Of a stretch of DNA of 7,508 bases, positions 1 through 6,410 are shown one piece after another. Location: NCBI GenBank assembly GCA_014359685.1, contig JACIYY010000322.1, forward strand, positions 1-7,508. The letters are read 5' to 3'. The DNA comes from Porphyrobacter sp. GTDB taxonomy: Bacteria > Pseudomonadota > Alphaproteobacteria > Sphingomonadales > Sphingomonadaceae. The notes under the pieces are model-generated. The model made no database searches and was not told the DNA's origin. It saw only the letters and a list, made by a program, of their open reading frames with translations. The stretch's first letter is position 1. Each line of letters starts with the position of its first letter. The translations under genes were made by a program, and so were the position numbers.

Positions 1-779
1 AGTCGGCCCTGACCGCCGAGGAGTTGCAGATGATCTTCGCCGACGCCACCCACCTGGGGGTGATCGGGGAGCAGGAGCGCACCATCCTGTCGGGCGTGAT
101 GCGGCTGACCGACCGCCCGGTGCGCGAGCTGATGACCCCGCGCACCGAGCTCGACTGGATCGACCTTGCCGCCGGCGAAAGCGAGATCCGCGCCGCCATC
201 GCCGCCTCCCCTCATTCGCTGCTGCCGGTGGCGGACGGGTCGCCCGACAAGGTCGTCGGCGTGGTCAAGGTGCGCGAGGTGCTGGCGCTGCTGCTGGCCG
301 GTCAGCCGGTCGATCTGCGCGCGATCATGCGCAAGGCGCAGGTCGTGCCCGATCAGCTCGACGCCGTCGACGCGCTGTCGACGCTCCAGCGCTCGGGCAC
401 CGGAATGGCGCTGGTGCATGACGAATACGGCCATTTCGAAGGCATCGTCACGCCGGCCGACCTGCTGCGGGCGATCGCCGGCAGCTTCGCCAGCCACCGC
501 GACGAGGGCGACGAGCCGGAGATGGTCGAGCGGGCCGACGGATCGCTGCTGGTCAGCGGCGCCTCGCCGGCCGATTCGCTGGCCGAGCGGATCGGCATCC
601 AGCTGCCCGAGGACCGCGAGTTCAGCACCGCCGCCGGCTATGTGCTGTGGATGCTCAAGCGCCTGCCGGTGGAAGGCGAGAGCTTCACCGATCAGGGCTG
701 GCGGATCGAGGTGGTCGACATGGACGGCCGCCGGATCGACAAGCTGCTGGTCGCCAGGCTCGCCGACGCACAGGGCTGA
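1..779 (+). CDS. Hemolysin-family (CorC/TlyC-like) CBS-domain protein, 3' part
   Basis: This is the C-terminal part of a membrane-associated CBS-domain protein of the HlyC/CorC (CNNM-like) family, linked in other bacteria to magnesium/cobalt transport. The open frame (codons from base 3) runs in from the left edge without a start, so the gene is cut by the window. An in-frame TTG at 24 is not a credible start, because the upstream residues SALTAEEL already fit the family. In order it shows the LTAEEL..GVIGEQER lead-in to the CBS pair, the hallmark VRELMTPRTE, a first CBS repeat (about bases 120-320), a second containing VHDEYGHFEGIVTPADLL (about 410-475), and the C-terminal CorC_HlyC domain (about 530-765) ending in RRIDKLLVARL. 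The expected N-terminal DUF21 membrane domain must lie outside the window. It stops with TGA, convergent with the lipoprotein gene 14 bp away. Family assignment is strong; the transported substrate is unknown. Confidence 0.9.
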   Translation, partial: SALTAEELQMIFADATHLGVIGEQERTILSGVMRLTDRPVRELMTPRTELDWIDLAAGESEIRAAIAASPHSLLPVADGSPDKVVGVVKVREVLALLLAGQPVDLRAIMRKAQVVPDQLDAVDALSTLQRSGTGMALVHDEYGHFEGIVTPADLLRAIAGSFASHRDEGDEPEMVERADGSLLVSGASPADSLAERIGIQLPEDREFSTAAGYVLWMLKRLPVEGESFTDQGWRIEVVDMDGRRIDKLLVARLADAQG

Positions 780-795
780 GCGGCACCCCGCCGCT
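779..795. terminator. Possible hairpin between convergent genes
   Basis: AGCGGC-ACCCC-GCCGCT forms a perfect 6-bp stem with a 5-nt loop. It spans the 14-bp gap and touches the stop codons of both converging genes. There is no T-run on either side, so it is not a canonical intrinsic terminator. In such GC-rich DNA a 6-bp stem can occur by chance. Position alone suggests a weak bidirectional transcription stop. Confidence 0.25.
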
Positions 796-1231
796 ATTGC
801 GGAACAGCCGCCCGCGCGTCCTGCCCGTCGCCCTCCGGCGCGGCGATGATCGCGCGGGTGGTGGTGCCCTTGTCGACGGTGTGGGTCCCGGTATCGCCGA
901 CCGAGGAGCGGATGCCGGCGGCGGGCTCACCCGCGCGGGTCACCGCATTGGCCTCCAGCGGGCTGCGCGGAGCGGGGCCGCCGAACAACGCCTGCAGCGC
1001 CTGCTGACTGGCCGTGCCTTCGGCCGGGCGCGGCGCGCCGGGGCTGGGCGGCACCAGCTCGAAATCGGGCGGCACCACCAGCGGCGCCTGCCGCTGCACG
1101 GCGAATTCGTCGGGCCGCTCCCGCATCAGCAGCCCGCCGCCGCCACCGCAGGCGGACAGCAGCAGCACGGCCGAGCCGGCCAGCAGGGCGGCGCCGGTGC
1201 GGGCGCGCAGGATGGGTTGAGTGAAAGGCAT
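794..1231 (-). CDS. DUF3035 family lipoprotein
   Basis: This is a predicted lipoprotein of 145 residues and unknown function. The N-terminus has basic residues (R9, R11), a hydrophobic stretch at about 13-25 and a lipobox LLLSAC with lipidation cysteine C28, followed by a glycine run. After cleavage between A27 and C28 the mature protein would be membrane-anchored and periplasmic. The segment RPDEFAVQRQAPLVVPPDFEL (about residues 37-57) is the recognisable DUF3035 signature; the rest is Pro/Ala/Gly-rich and probably disordered. The ATG start is well supported: it is preceded by GGAGAG at 6 nt spacing and it overlaps the lspA stop codon (TGATG). The open frame continues upstream into ileS sequence, but that is only a shadow of lspA. 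It is the last gene of the operon. DUF3035 genes are familiar next to lspA in alphaproteobacteria, so it is probably a native partner. Its role in the envelope is not known. Confidence 0.85.
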   Translation of the reverse strand: MPFTQPILRARTGAALLAGSAVLLLSACGGGGGLLMRERPDEFAVQRQAPLVVPPDFELVPPSPGAPRPAEGTASQQALQALFGGPAPRSPLEANAVTRAGEPAAGIRSSVGDTGTHTVDKGTTTRAIIAAPEGDGQDARAAVPQ

Positions 1232-1767
1232 CAGGATCTCTCCGCGGGCGGGTCCGCTTCCCCGCCGCTGTGTGGATAGGGCGGTTTCTCGCGGATGAAC
1301 AGCGCGCGGACCAGGATGATGGCGACGCCGATGCTGATCGCGGCATCGGCGAGGTTGAAGATCAGGAAGGGGCGGAAGCTGCCGAAATGCAGATCGGCAT
1401 AGTCGATCACATAGCCCAGGTGGAAGCGGTCGCGGATATTGCCGAGAGCGCCGCCCAGCACCAGCGCCAGCGGCACGATGTCGGCCAGCCGCCGCTCGCG
1501 CAGCAGCCATATCGTGACCATCAGCGCGACGATCCCCGTGACGATCAGCAGGATCCACATGGCCTCGGTCGAGTTGGCGCTGAACAGGCCCAGCGAAATG
1601 CCCCGGTTCTCCGCCCAGGTGAGATCGAAGAACGGCAGCAGCTCGATGGTCTGGCGCTCCCACAGCCGCATCGGCCCCTTGACGAACCACTTGATGTACT
1701 GGTCCGCCGCATAGATGACGCCCGCCAGCGCCAGCCCCAGCACCCGGTTGCGGAGGGCCGGGCTCAT
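1231..1767 (-). CDS. lspA: Lipoprotein signal peptidase II
   Basis: This inner-membrane aspartyl protease removes the signal peptide from diacylglyceryl-prolipoproteins just before the lipidated cysteine. The 178 residues are close to family length. Four hydrophobic segments are visible (about residues 9-29, 69-90, 94-106 and 134-157). Conserved features are D22 in AADQYIKW, N54 in AENRGISLGLF, GNIRDR (109-114), and the catalytic pair D122 (VIDYAD) and D141 (NLADAAISIG), spaced 19 residues apart as in known LspA. A polar tail of about 20 residues follows the last membrane helix. The ATG overlaps the ileS stop as ATGA, and its own TGA overlaps the lipoprotein start as TGATG, so it is coupled on both sides. 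The ileS-lspA order is the same as in E. coli. The downstream gene encodes a likely substrate. No missing residues or frameshifts are seen. Confidence 0.97.
   Translation of the reverse strand: MSPALRNRVLGLALAGVIYAADQYIKWFVKGPMRLWERQTIELLPFFDLTWAENRGISLGLFSANSTEAMWILLIVTGIVALMVTIWLLRERRLADIVPLALVLGGALGNIRDRFHLGYVIDYADLHFGSFRPFLIFNLADAAISIGVAIILVRALFIREKPPYPHSGGEADPPAERS
1238..1243 (-). promoter_or_regulatory. Ribosome binding site of the DUF3035 lipoprotein gene
   Basis: GGAGAG lies on the - strand 6 nt before the ATG at 1231, inside the last codons of lspA. It is the clearest Shine-Dalgarno sequence in the operon and fixes the start within a much longer open frame. The other genes have weak or no visible sites and probably rely on translational coupling. 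Confidence 0.7.
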
Positions 1768-4700
1768 GCGGCGGCGGCCTGCCGCGCCACGGCATCGGCG
1801 CAGCGGTGGCACAGCGCGCCCTCCGCCGGCACTTCGGGCAGCAGCCGCCAGCAGCGGCCGCATTTGGGATCGCCACTCTTGCGGACCAGGATCGCCTCGC
1901 CCTCGCTGCGCGTCACCGTGCCGGTGATGAACAGGGTCGCCAGCTCCTCGTCGGTGACGCCGGCGGGCACGGCGGCGGCCGGGACGGTGATCTCCGCCTC
2001 CAGGCTGGAGCGGACGATCTTGTCGCGCCGCAGCGGCTCGATCGCCTCCTGCACCCGCGCGCGCAGCGCCCGCAATGCCTCCCAGCGGCCAGTATCGACA
2101 GCGGTGTCGGCAGCGGTGTCGGTGCTCACCGCCGGCAGTTCGGGCCATTCGAGCAGATGCACGCTGCCCGCTCCGGGATAGCGGCTGCCCCACACCTCTT
2201 CGGCGGTGAACACCAGAACTGGCGCGGCGTAGCGGACCAGCGCATGGAACAGGATGTCGAGCGTAGTGCGATAGGCCCGCCGGTCGGGATCGTCCGGCGC
2301 GTCGCAATAGAGCCGGTCCTTGCGGATATCGAAGAAGAACGCCGACAGATCCTCGTTGCAGAACTCGATCAGCGCGCGGGTATAGGCGTTGAAGTCGAAA
2401 TCCTCGGTCGCGCGGCGCAATACCGAGTCGAGCCGGCCGAGCAGCGCCAGCAGGTAGCGCTCCAGCTCCGGCATGGCGCCGGGCTCGACCCGCTCCGCAT
2501 CCGAAAACCCGTCGAGCGCGCCCAGCAGGTAGCGGAAGGTGTTGCGCAGCTTGCGATACTGGTCGGCGACGCCCCGGATGATCTCCGGCCCGATCCGGTG
2601 GTCCTCGGTATAGTCGACGCTCAGCGCCCACAGCCGGATGATGTCGGCGCCGGTGTCGCGCATCAGGTCGAGCGGGCTGACGGTGTTGCCCTTCGACTTG
2701 GACATCTTCTCGCCCTTGCCGTCCATGGTGAAGCCATGGGTCAGCACCGCCTTGTAGGGGGCGCGGCCTCTGGTTGCGCAGCTTTCCAGCAGGCTGGACT
2801 GGAACCAGCCGCGATGCTGGTCCGATCCTTCGAGATAGAGGTCGGCGGGCGGGCCGTCATAGCCGGCCGGGCGGGTCAGTTCGGGCCAGCGGCCGCTTTC
2901 GAGGACGAAGGCGTGGGTCGATCCCGAATCGAACCACACGTCGAGAATGTCGGTGACCTTCTCGTATTCGGCCGCATCGTACTCGCCGCCCAGCAGCGTC
3001 TCGGCCGGCGTGTCGTACCAGGCATCGACGCCGCGCGTGCGGATCGCATCGACGATGCGGCGGTTGACGACCGGGTCGGCAAGGTAGTCGCCGGTGGCGC
3101 GGTTCACGAACAGCGTGATCGGCACGCCCCAGGCGCGCTGGCGGCTGAGCACCCAGTCGGGCCGCCCCTCGACCATCGCGGCGATCCGGTTGCGTCCCTT
3201 CGCCGGCACCCAGCGAGTCTCGGCGATGGCCCGCAGCGCGGTTTCGCGCAAGGTGGCGATGGGCCGCGCCTGCGTGCCGAGCGCGACCGCGCCGCCCACG
3301 CCGTCGAGTGGGGCAACATCGAAATCGAACGGCTCGATCGGCCGGTCCATCGGCACGAACCATTGCGGCGTGCAGCGATAGATGACCTTGGCTTTCGAGC
3401 GCCAGCTGTGTGGATAAGAGTGTCGATAATCGGTGGAGGCGCTGAGGAGCGCGCCGGCCGCGCGCAGGTCCGAGCAGATCGGGCCGTCGGGGGCGTTGAA
3501 CTTCGGGTTGATGACCGAGCCCTGCCCGCCGAGCCAGGCCCAGTCGGCGCGGTAGCGGCCATCGGCCTCGACCACGAATTTGGGTTCGATCCCGTGCGCG
3601 CGGCACAGCTCGAAATCGTCCTCGCCATGGTCGGGTGCCATGTGGACGAGGCCGGTGCCGCTGTCGGTGGTGACGAAATCGCCCGGCAGCATCGGGCGCG
3701 GGGTTTCGAAGAAGGCGACGGCGCGCTGCCATTCCGCCTCCTTCTCGTCATCCCAGCGCAAGCTGGGATCGGTCTCGGGGTTGCGCCGGGACTGCGAACG
3801 ATCCCAGCTTTCGCTGGGATGACGCAGGTGGCCAGCCATCGGGTGGCGGACGAGGGTGCCGGCGAGGTCTCGGCCGTAGATCAGCTCTTTGATCGGCCGA
3901 TTTGACCGTATCTCGGTAAAGATCGGCCCACTGAGAAATCCTGACACTAATTTGGTGCTGAGTGTAGCGAGCAGCGGTCGCTCATCACCGACTCCCAATC
4001 GTCGCTTCAGCTGATTCTCAGCATCACCGACTCCCAATCGTAGCTTCAGCTGATTCTCAAGGTTAGCCGCAACGAGATAGCGGCGGTTGTCGTGCTCGAA
4101 GAGTGTGTAAGGAATGTCGGGCCCATAGGCGAGCGCCTGGTTTACCGGGATCGTCCACGGCGTCGTCGTCCAGATCACCGCATGGGCGCCGACCAGTTCG
4201 GGAATGGGGCTGGCGATGATCTCGAACGCGACGTCGATCTGGGTCGAGACGATGTCCTCGTACTCGACCTCCGCCTCGGCCAAGGCGGTCTTCTCCACCG
4301 GGCTCCACATCACCGGCTTGGCGCCGCGATAGAGCTGGCCGCTGGTCGCAAACTTCATCAGCTCGTGAACGATGGTCGCCTCGGCTTCGAAGTCCATCGT
4401 CAGATAGGGCCGGTCCCAGTCGCCGAGGCCGCCGAGGCGTTTCAGCTGTTCGCGCTGCACATCGACCCAATGCGCGGCATAGGCGCGGCATTCGGCGCGG
4501 AACTCGGCCGGCGGAACCTGGTCCTTGTCGAGCTTCTTCTTGCGGTATTGCTCCTCCACCTTCCATTCGATCGGCAGGCCGTGGCAATCCCAGCCGGGCA
4601 CATAGGGCGCGTCCCTGCCCAGCAGCGTCTGGGTCCGCACCACCATGTCCTTCAGCACATGGTTGAGCGCATGGCCGATATGCATGTCGCCATTGGCATA

Positions 4701-4907
4701 GGGCGGGCCGTCGTGGAGGATGAACTTCTCGCGCCCCGCACGGGCGGCGCGGACCTGCGCGTAGAGGTTCTCGGCCTGCCAGCGGGCCAGGATCGCCGGC
4801 TCCTTGGCCGGCAGCCCGGCCTTCATCGGGAAGTCGGTCCTGGGCAGGAACACCGTGTCGCGGTAATCGACGGCGTCGGCCGTATGGTCTGCGGGGGCGT
4901 CGGACAT
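1764..4907 (-). CDS. ileS: Isoleucyl-tRNA synthetase with an enlarged editing domain
   Basis: This class I aminoacyl-tRNA synthetase charges tRNA-Ile and edits misactivated valine in the cytoplasm. It has 1047 residues, long for a family usually around 930-970. Motifs in order are HIGH (76-79), the editing-site TTTPWT (247-252), editing residues H422 and D431 in GTGLVHMAPDHGEDDF, WFDSGSTH and YLEGSDQHRGWF before the second active-site motif KMSKS (734-738), the anticodon-binding domain, and a C-terminal zinc ribbon C1016/C1019/C1033/C1036. TTTPWT is offset by 6 from E. coli numbering, while H422 is offset by 89, so about 83 residues are gained between them. They fall in a duplicated 13-residue unit (about 284-308), a low-GC insert (316-342) and a translated palindromic repeat (362-388). 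All key residues remain and the frame is open, so the enzyme is probably active. The ATG overlaps the ribF stop as TGATG with no clear ribosome binding site, suggesting coupling. An essential gene in a coupled operon. Confidence 0.98.
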   Translation of the reverse strand: MSDAPADHTADAVDYRDTVFLPRTDFPMKAGLPAKEPAILARWQAENLYAQVRAARAGREKFILHDGPPYANGDMHIGHALNHVLKDMVVRTQTLLGRDAPYVPGWDCHGLPIEWKVEEQYRKKKLDKDQVPPAEFRAECRAYAAHWVDVQREQLKRLGGLGDWDRPYLTMDFEAEATIVHELMKFATSGQLYRGAKPVMWSPVEKTALAEAEVEYEDIVSTQIDVAFEIIASPIPELVGAHAVIWTTTPWTIPVNQALAYGPDIPYTLFEHDNRRYLVAANLENQLKLRLGVGDAENQLKRRLGVGDERPLLATLSTKLVSGFLSGPIFTEIRSNRPIKELIYGRDLAGTLVRHPMAGHLRHPSESWDRSQSRRNPETDPSLRWDDEKEAEWQRAVAFFETPRPMLPGDFVTTDSGTGLVHMAPDHGEDDFELCRAHGIEPKFVVEADGRYRADWAWLGGQGSVINPKFNAPDGPICSDLRAAGALLSASTDYRHSYPHSWRSKAKVIYRCTPQWFVPMDRPIEPFDFDVAPLDGVGGAVALGTQARPIATLRETALRAIAETRWVPAKGRNRIAAMVEGRPDWVLSRQRAWGVPITLFVNRATGDYLADPVVNRRIVDAIRTRGVDAWYDTPAETLLGGEYDAAEYEKVTDILDVWFDSGSTHAFVLESGRWPELTRPAGYDGPPADLYLEGSDQHRGWFQSSLLESCATRGRAPYKAVLTHGFTMDGKGEKMSKSKGNTVSPLDLMRDTGADIIRLWALSVDYTEDHRIGPEIIRGVADQYRKLRNTFRYLLGALDGFSDAERVEPGAMPELERYLLALLGRLDSVLRRATEDFDFNAYTRALIEFCNEDLSAFFFDIRKDRLYCDAPDDPDRRAYRTTLDILFHALVRYAAPVLVFTAEEVWGSRYPGAGSVHLLEWPELPAVSTDTAADTAVDTGRWEALRALRARVQEAIEPLRRDKIVRSSLEAEITVPAAAVPAGVTDEELATLFITGTVTRSEGEAILVRKSGDPKCGRCWRLLPEVPAEGALCHRCADAVARQAAAA
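2097..2120. repeat. Two-copy 12-bp tandem repeat in ileS
   Basis: Two adjacent 12-bp units (GACAGCGGTGTC and GGCAGCGGTGTC, 11 of 12 identical) encode the low-complexity stretch TDTAADTAVDT at about residues 930-938 of IleRS. The repeat sits in a surface linker before the C-terminal region and keeps the frame. Probably a small slippage expansion of no functional weight. Confidence 0.55.
3746..3824. repeat. REP/REPIN-like palindromic element inside ileS
   Basis: Two 26-bp arms (3746-3771 and 3799-3824) are inverted copies matching at 25 of 26 positions, separated by a 27-bp spacer. Each arm is itself a hairpin: an 8-bp stem ATCCCAGC/GCTGGGAT around a 4-nt loop. Read on the + strand, it gives the phrase VIPAQAGI..., the typical spurious translation of dispersed palindromic repeats in alphaproteobacterial genomes. 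Read on the coding strand, it is in frame with ileS and encodes residues 362-388, containing HPSESWD and DPSLRWDD. So a dispersed non-coding repeat appears to have been exapted into an essential protein. The repeat structure is seen directly; membership of a REPIN family is inference until other copies are found. Confidence 0.85.
3882..3962 (-). other. Low-GC in-frame insert in the IleRS editing domain, origin unknown
   Basis: This 81-bp segment encodes residues 316-342 of IleRS, from LSTKLVSG to NRPIKEL, which have no counterpart when the flanking ERPLLAT and YGRDLAG are aligned by eye with E. coli IleRS. Bases 3901-4080, covering most of it and the neighbouring duplication, are 52% GC by hand count. 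The adjacent 4201-4260 stretch is 62%, and 6961-7020 in purK is 82%. It uses codons rare in this window (TTA, ATA, AAA). It may be a relic of a mobile element or a patch from another ileS. Edges are uncertain by several codons. Confidence 0.55.
3983..4060. repeat. 39-bp tandem duplication in ileS
   Basis: Two head-to-tail 39-bp units (3983-4021 and 4022-4060) are identical at 37 of 39 positions. The differences are 4003/4042 and the last base of each unit. The period is exactly 13 codons, so the frame is kept. The product has ENQLKLRLGVGD followed by AENQLKRRLGVGD (about residues 284-308), and the first difference is a Leu/Arg change. One copy aligns with the single equivalent helix and loop of E. 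coli IleRS, so one unit is surplus. The near-identity suggests a recent duplication. Confidence 0.92.
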
Positions 4908-5842
4908 CAGGGCCGCGCGCTTAGGATGTTCCTCGCCTCCTCGCAATCCCGCTCCATCTGCGCCTTGAGCGCATCGAGCGTGTCGAACCTGCGCTCCGGC
5001 CGCAGGAAGGCGTGGAGCGCCACGTCGAGCGTGCGGCCATACAGGTCGCCGGAAAAGTCGAACAGGAACGGCTCCAGCAGCTCCTTCGGGGGCACGAAGC
5101 TGGGGCGGATGCCGAGATTGGCCGCGCCGCGATATCGCTGCCCGCTGGCAACATCGCGCGCGGTGACGGCATAGATGCCGTAACGCGGGCGCAGATAGCT
5201 GCCCAGCTCCATGTTGGCGGTGGGATAGCCGATGGCGCGGCCGCGCTGGTCGCCGTGGATCACGCTGCCGCGGATGGCGAAGGGGCGGGTCAGCAGGCGG
5301 GTCGCGGTCTCGCAATCGCCGGCCTTCAGCGCGTCGCGGATGCGGCTGGAGGAGACGGGGAGCGCGTCATCCATCACCGGCCCGACCGTGCGCGCCGCGA
5401 TGCCGTGCCGCGCCCCTTCGCGGGCCAGCACCGCGACCGTGCCGCCGCGCCCGTGCCCGAAGGAGAAATCCTCCCCCGTGATCACGCCGGCGGCGCCCAG
5501 ATGGCGGCCCAGCAGGTCGCCGACAAAGGCCTCGGCCGAGGTGTTGGCCAGCGCCTCGCCGAACTCAAACACCAGCATCGCATCGACGCCGGCGGCGCAG
5601 AACAGCTCCTCGCGCTGGTCGAGCGTGGTCAGCCGGAAGGGCGGCACGTGCGGGGCGAAATAGCGCACCGGATGCGGATCGAAGGTCGCCGCGATGGCGG
5701 GCCGCCCCTCGGCCCGCGCCCACGCGACCGCCTCCGCCACGACCCGCTGGTGACCGAGATGGAAGCCGTCGAAATTGCCCAGCGCCATGATCGCGCCGCG
5801 CAAGCCATCGGGCACCGGCTCGCGGTGGGTCAGGCGCATCAT
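4907..5842 (-). CDS. ribF: Bifunctional riboflavin kinase / FAD synthetase
   Basis: This cytoplasmic enzyme phosphorylates riboflavin to FMN and adenylylates FMN to FAD. The 311 residues fit the family. The N-terminal FMN adenylyltransferase domain shows the nucleotidyltransferase motif GNFDGFHLGH (22-31), TFDPHP (53-58), GEDFSFGHGRGG (123-134) and SSSRIRDAL (164-172). The C-terminal flavokinase domain begins near 187 and has GRAIGYPTANM (201-211) with the conserved PTAN, then YGIYAV and NLGIRPSF. The start is an ATGATG pair: ATG at 5842 overlaps the folA stop as ATGA, and ATG at 5839 overlaps it as TGATG. The two differ by one residue and I cannot choose firmly. A longer open frame to 5959 exists but reads through folA in another frame and adds no family sequence. 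Its stop overlaps the ileS start. ribF next to ileS is widespread in proteobacteria. No FMN riboswitch is seen. Confidence 0.96.
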   Translation of the reverse strand: MMRLTHREPVPDGLRGAIMALGNFDGFHLGHQRVVAEAVAWARAEGRPAIAATFDPHPVRYFAPHVPPFRLTTLDQREELFCAAGVDAMLVFEFGEALANTSAEAFVGDLLGRHLGAAGVITGEDFSFGHGRGGTVAVLAREGARHGIAARTVGPVMDDALPVSSSRIRDALKAGDCETATRLLTRPFAIRGSVIHGDQRGRAIGYPTANMELGSYLRPRYGIYAVTARDVASGQRYRGAANLGIRPSFVPPKELLEPFLFDFSGDLYGRTLDVALHAFLRPERRFDTLDALKAQMERDCEEARNILSARP

Positions 5843-6366
5843 GCGGCGTCGCCCGCCGCCCGGCCCGGCCCCGCATCGGCGCGCCGCCGCCAGGTGACGA
5901 AGGCGAAGGGCGGCCATCCCCCGGCCGCCGGATGCTGTTCGCGCGCGACCTCCTGCCACTCACTGCCGGGGGCGGGCATCCGCACCTCGCCGTCGGTCGC
6001 CTCCTGTACCTCGGTGATCTCCATCCGGGTGGCGAGCGGGGCGAACAGGGCGAAGATCTCCGCCCCGCCGATCACCGCGATGTCCTCTCCCGCGCCGCAG
6101 GCCGCCAGCGCCGCCTCGACTGTGTGGACCGCCTCTGCGCCCGGCGCGCGCCAGCCGGGCTGGCGGGTGAGAACGAGATGGCGGCGGCCGGGCAGCAGAC
6201 CGGGCAGGCTGTCGAAGGTCTTGCGGCCCATCACCATGGGGCGGCCCATCGTCAGCTGCCGGAAGCGGCGCAGGTCGGCGGCGATCCGCCACGGCACCGC
6301 GCCCCGCTTGGCGATGGTCCCGTCGAGCGCGCGCGCGACCAAGAAGACGATCTCCCGCTCAGCCAT
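5839..6366 (-). CDS. folA: Dihydrofolate reductase
   Basis: This enzyme reduces dihydrofolate to tetrahydrofolate with NADPH, supplying one-carbon units for purine, thymidylate and methionine synthesis. The 175 residues are near the usual 160-175. Visible are VPWRIAADLRRF (24-35), with D31 matching the catalytic Asp27 of E. coli DHFR; MGRKTFDSL (46-54), the NADPH-binding segment; and VIGGAEIF (98-105), the second glycine-rich nucleotide motif, with Phe where E. coli has Tyr100. The strand METITE-like segment MEITEV follows. The C-terminal 15 or so residues (RRRADAGPGRAAGDAA) are Ala/Arg-rich and probably disordered. ATG at 6366 is the only reasonable start; AGGTGG lies upstream at a rather long spacing of about 12 nt. 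A 44-nt gap separates it from purK, the largest gap in the operon, and its stop overlaps the ribF start. Trimethoprim sensitivity cannot be judged from this. Confidence 0.95.
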   Translation of the reverse strand: MAEREIVFLVARALDGTIAKRGAVPWRIAADLRRFRQLTMGRPMVMGRKTFDSLPGLLPGRRHLVLTRQPGWRAPGAEAVHTVEAALAACGAGEDIAVIGGAEIFALFAPLATRMEITEVQEATDGEVRMPAPGSEWQEVAREQHPAAGGWPPFAFVTWRRRADAGPGRAAGDAA

Positions 6367-6410
6367 CGCTGCCTGTGCCCACCTGCTCCGCTGCCTGCCG
6401 CTGCCCGGCC

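Noticed and set aside
3409..3417. Perfect DnaA-box consensus TTATCCACA on the - strand, with a near match (TGTGGATAG on the + strand) at about 1270
   Set aside because: A single box inside ileS encoding the conserved SYPHSW segment, with no cluster, AT-rich unwinding region or origin genes nearby; coding constraint explains it.
1806..3905. 699-codon open frame on the + strand opposite ileS
   Set aside because: It mirrors the ileS coding strand in GC-rich DNA, has low-complexity composition and no family motif, and includes the VIPAQAGI phrase that is only a translated palindromic repeat.
1764..4907. ileS as a pseudogene because of its insertions
   Set aside because: The frame is open over 1047 codons, all insert lengths preserve it, and HIGH, KMSKS, editing residues and zinc cysteines are intact.
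4092..5174. 360-codon open frame on the + strand opposite ileS and ribF
   Set aside because: Shadow of two well-supported genes; no domain and no plausible start signal.
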